From Nitrospinaceae bacterium (GTDB lineage: Bacteria > Nitrospinota > Nitrospinia > Nitrospinales > Nitrospinaceae): DNA of 64,000 nucleotides. Location of the stretch: contig JAHELC010000003.1 of NCBI GenBank assembly GCA_024644405.1, forward strand, positions 1 through 64,000, in the 5' to 3' direction. How positions within the stretch are numbered: the stretch's first letter is position 1; every line of letters starts with the position of its first letter. Below are positions 63,651-64,000 of the stretch, piece after piece. The notes beneath the pieces are model-generated. The model searched no databases. It worked only from the letters and a program-made list of their open reading frames with translations, and was not told the origin of the DNA. A program made the position numbers and the translations under genes.

Positions 63651-64000
63651 TTACTTGCTGTCTTCTCCAGACTTGGCTTCGATTTTCTGTCCGAATACTT
63701 TGGCGATAACGTCGTTGATGGCGGCCTCACCCAGAATGTTATAGACGGCATTAGCCGACTTGAAATGGGCGCTGGTAAAAAGGCTCAACACTTTTTTACT
63801 GGAATACCCGAGCATCATGAATTCGTGGGCGTAGTTTTCGGCTACCAGGAGCAGGGTTTTATCGTCCGCGTCTTCGTCGCCAGTGGGCGGACCCTCATCC
63901 GGATTGATATCGTCCTTGACTTCGTACACGTAGATCAAATGCCAGCCGAACTCTGTTTTGATAGGCCCGACTACATCTCCTTCCTGCGCGCTGAACGCGG
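63651..64000 (-). CDS. PpiC-type peptidyl-prolyl isomerase, C-terminal part (partial)
   Basis: The gene continues beyond the window. The first visible residues (SAQEGDVVGPIKTEFGWHL) are the end of a parvulin domain, including the GWHL motif. After it comes an acidic linker (PDEGPPTGDEDADD) and a helical tail with ENYAHEFMMLGYSSKKVLSL and NAVYNILGE. I cannot name this tail; it is not part of a typical parvulin. The isomerase probably acts on exported proteins, but the N-terminus is not visible. Confidence 0.75.
   Translation of the reverse strand, partial: AFSAQEGDVVGPIKTEFGWHLIYVYEVKDDINPDEGPPTGDEDADDKTLLLVAENYAHEFMMLGYSSKKVLSLFTSAHFKSANAVYNILGEAAINDVIAKVFGQKIEAKSGEDSK

Overview
The window looks like chromosomal DNA of a flagellated Gram-negative bacterium. 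It has an outer membrane (DUF481 and beta-barrel proteins), heptose-containing LPS (rfaE2 and a waaF-like gene), tandem flagellins with sigma-28-type promoters, and a large investment in c-type cytochromes. The mix of multihaem cytochromes, a MauG/peroxidase-like protein, a Gld-type ABC cluster and an alanine-glyoxylate-type aminotransferase beside serA would suit Nitrospinota or a deltaproteobacterial relative. That placement is an inference from gene content, not a proven assignment.

Region 1 (1-1.6 kb) holds the end of a DUF2254 membrane protein and a double-TM2 protein. Region 2 (about 1.6-21.9 kb) is bounded by an exact 50-bp direct repeat. The right copy is the 3' part of an intact tRNA-Lys(CTT) gene and the left copy is an isolated tRNA 3' fragment followed by its own terminator. 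This is the classic footprint of an island inserted into a tRNA 3' end, although no integrase is visible. Its cargo is almost entirely electron transfer. A six-gene minus-strand operon (13364 to 1889) encodes a membrane-anchored ferredoxin/flavoprotein, a secreted Sel1/ankyrin protein, a b-type membrane cytochrome, a 27-haem cytochrome, a 16-haem-site cytochrome and an AMIN/TPR/beta-barrel outer-membrane protein. Together these could form an electron path from NAD(P)H to the cell surface. Next to it lie a CcmI-like TPR protein, a Mip-like FKBP and a 1475-residue di-haem peroxidase-family protein.

Region 3 (22-34 kb) is housekeeping: 1-Cys peroxiredoxin, SirB1-family protein, a proline-rich repeat protein, rfbC, hisA-hisF behind a perfect sigma-70 promoter, mscL with a zinc ribbon, a DUF481 protein, an LD-carboxypeptidase and two flagellins. 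Region 4 (34-46 kb) carries a Gld-type ABC operon with a DUF4340 protein, dut, a macrodomain protein, and a heptose/LPS operon that also contains a Gfo/Idh oxidoreductase and a radical SAM protein.

Region 5 (46-54 kb) has a minus-strand stress/detoxification group (nitroreductase, YgiD-type dioxygenase, pirin, VOC protein). Divergent from it is an operon headed by a consensus promoter overlapped by inverted repeats, which encodes a CarH/LitR-type B12-dependent photoreceptor regulator, a CbiX-like chelatase, small secreted and membrane proteins and an NAD(P)-binding protein. This is a candidate light-responsive module. Region 6 (54-64 kb) holds an Nfu-type Fe-S carrier, a LOG-family protein, a 34-residue membrane peptide gene, dgt, an L-2-hydroxyglutarate oxidase, a zinc-ribbon acidic protein, an RDD protein, a serine-synthesis pair (aminotransferase and serA) split by a DUF6572 gene, and the end of a PpiC-type isomerase.
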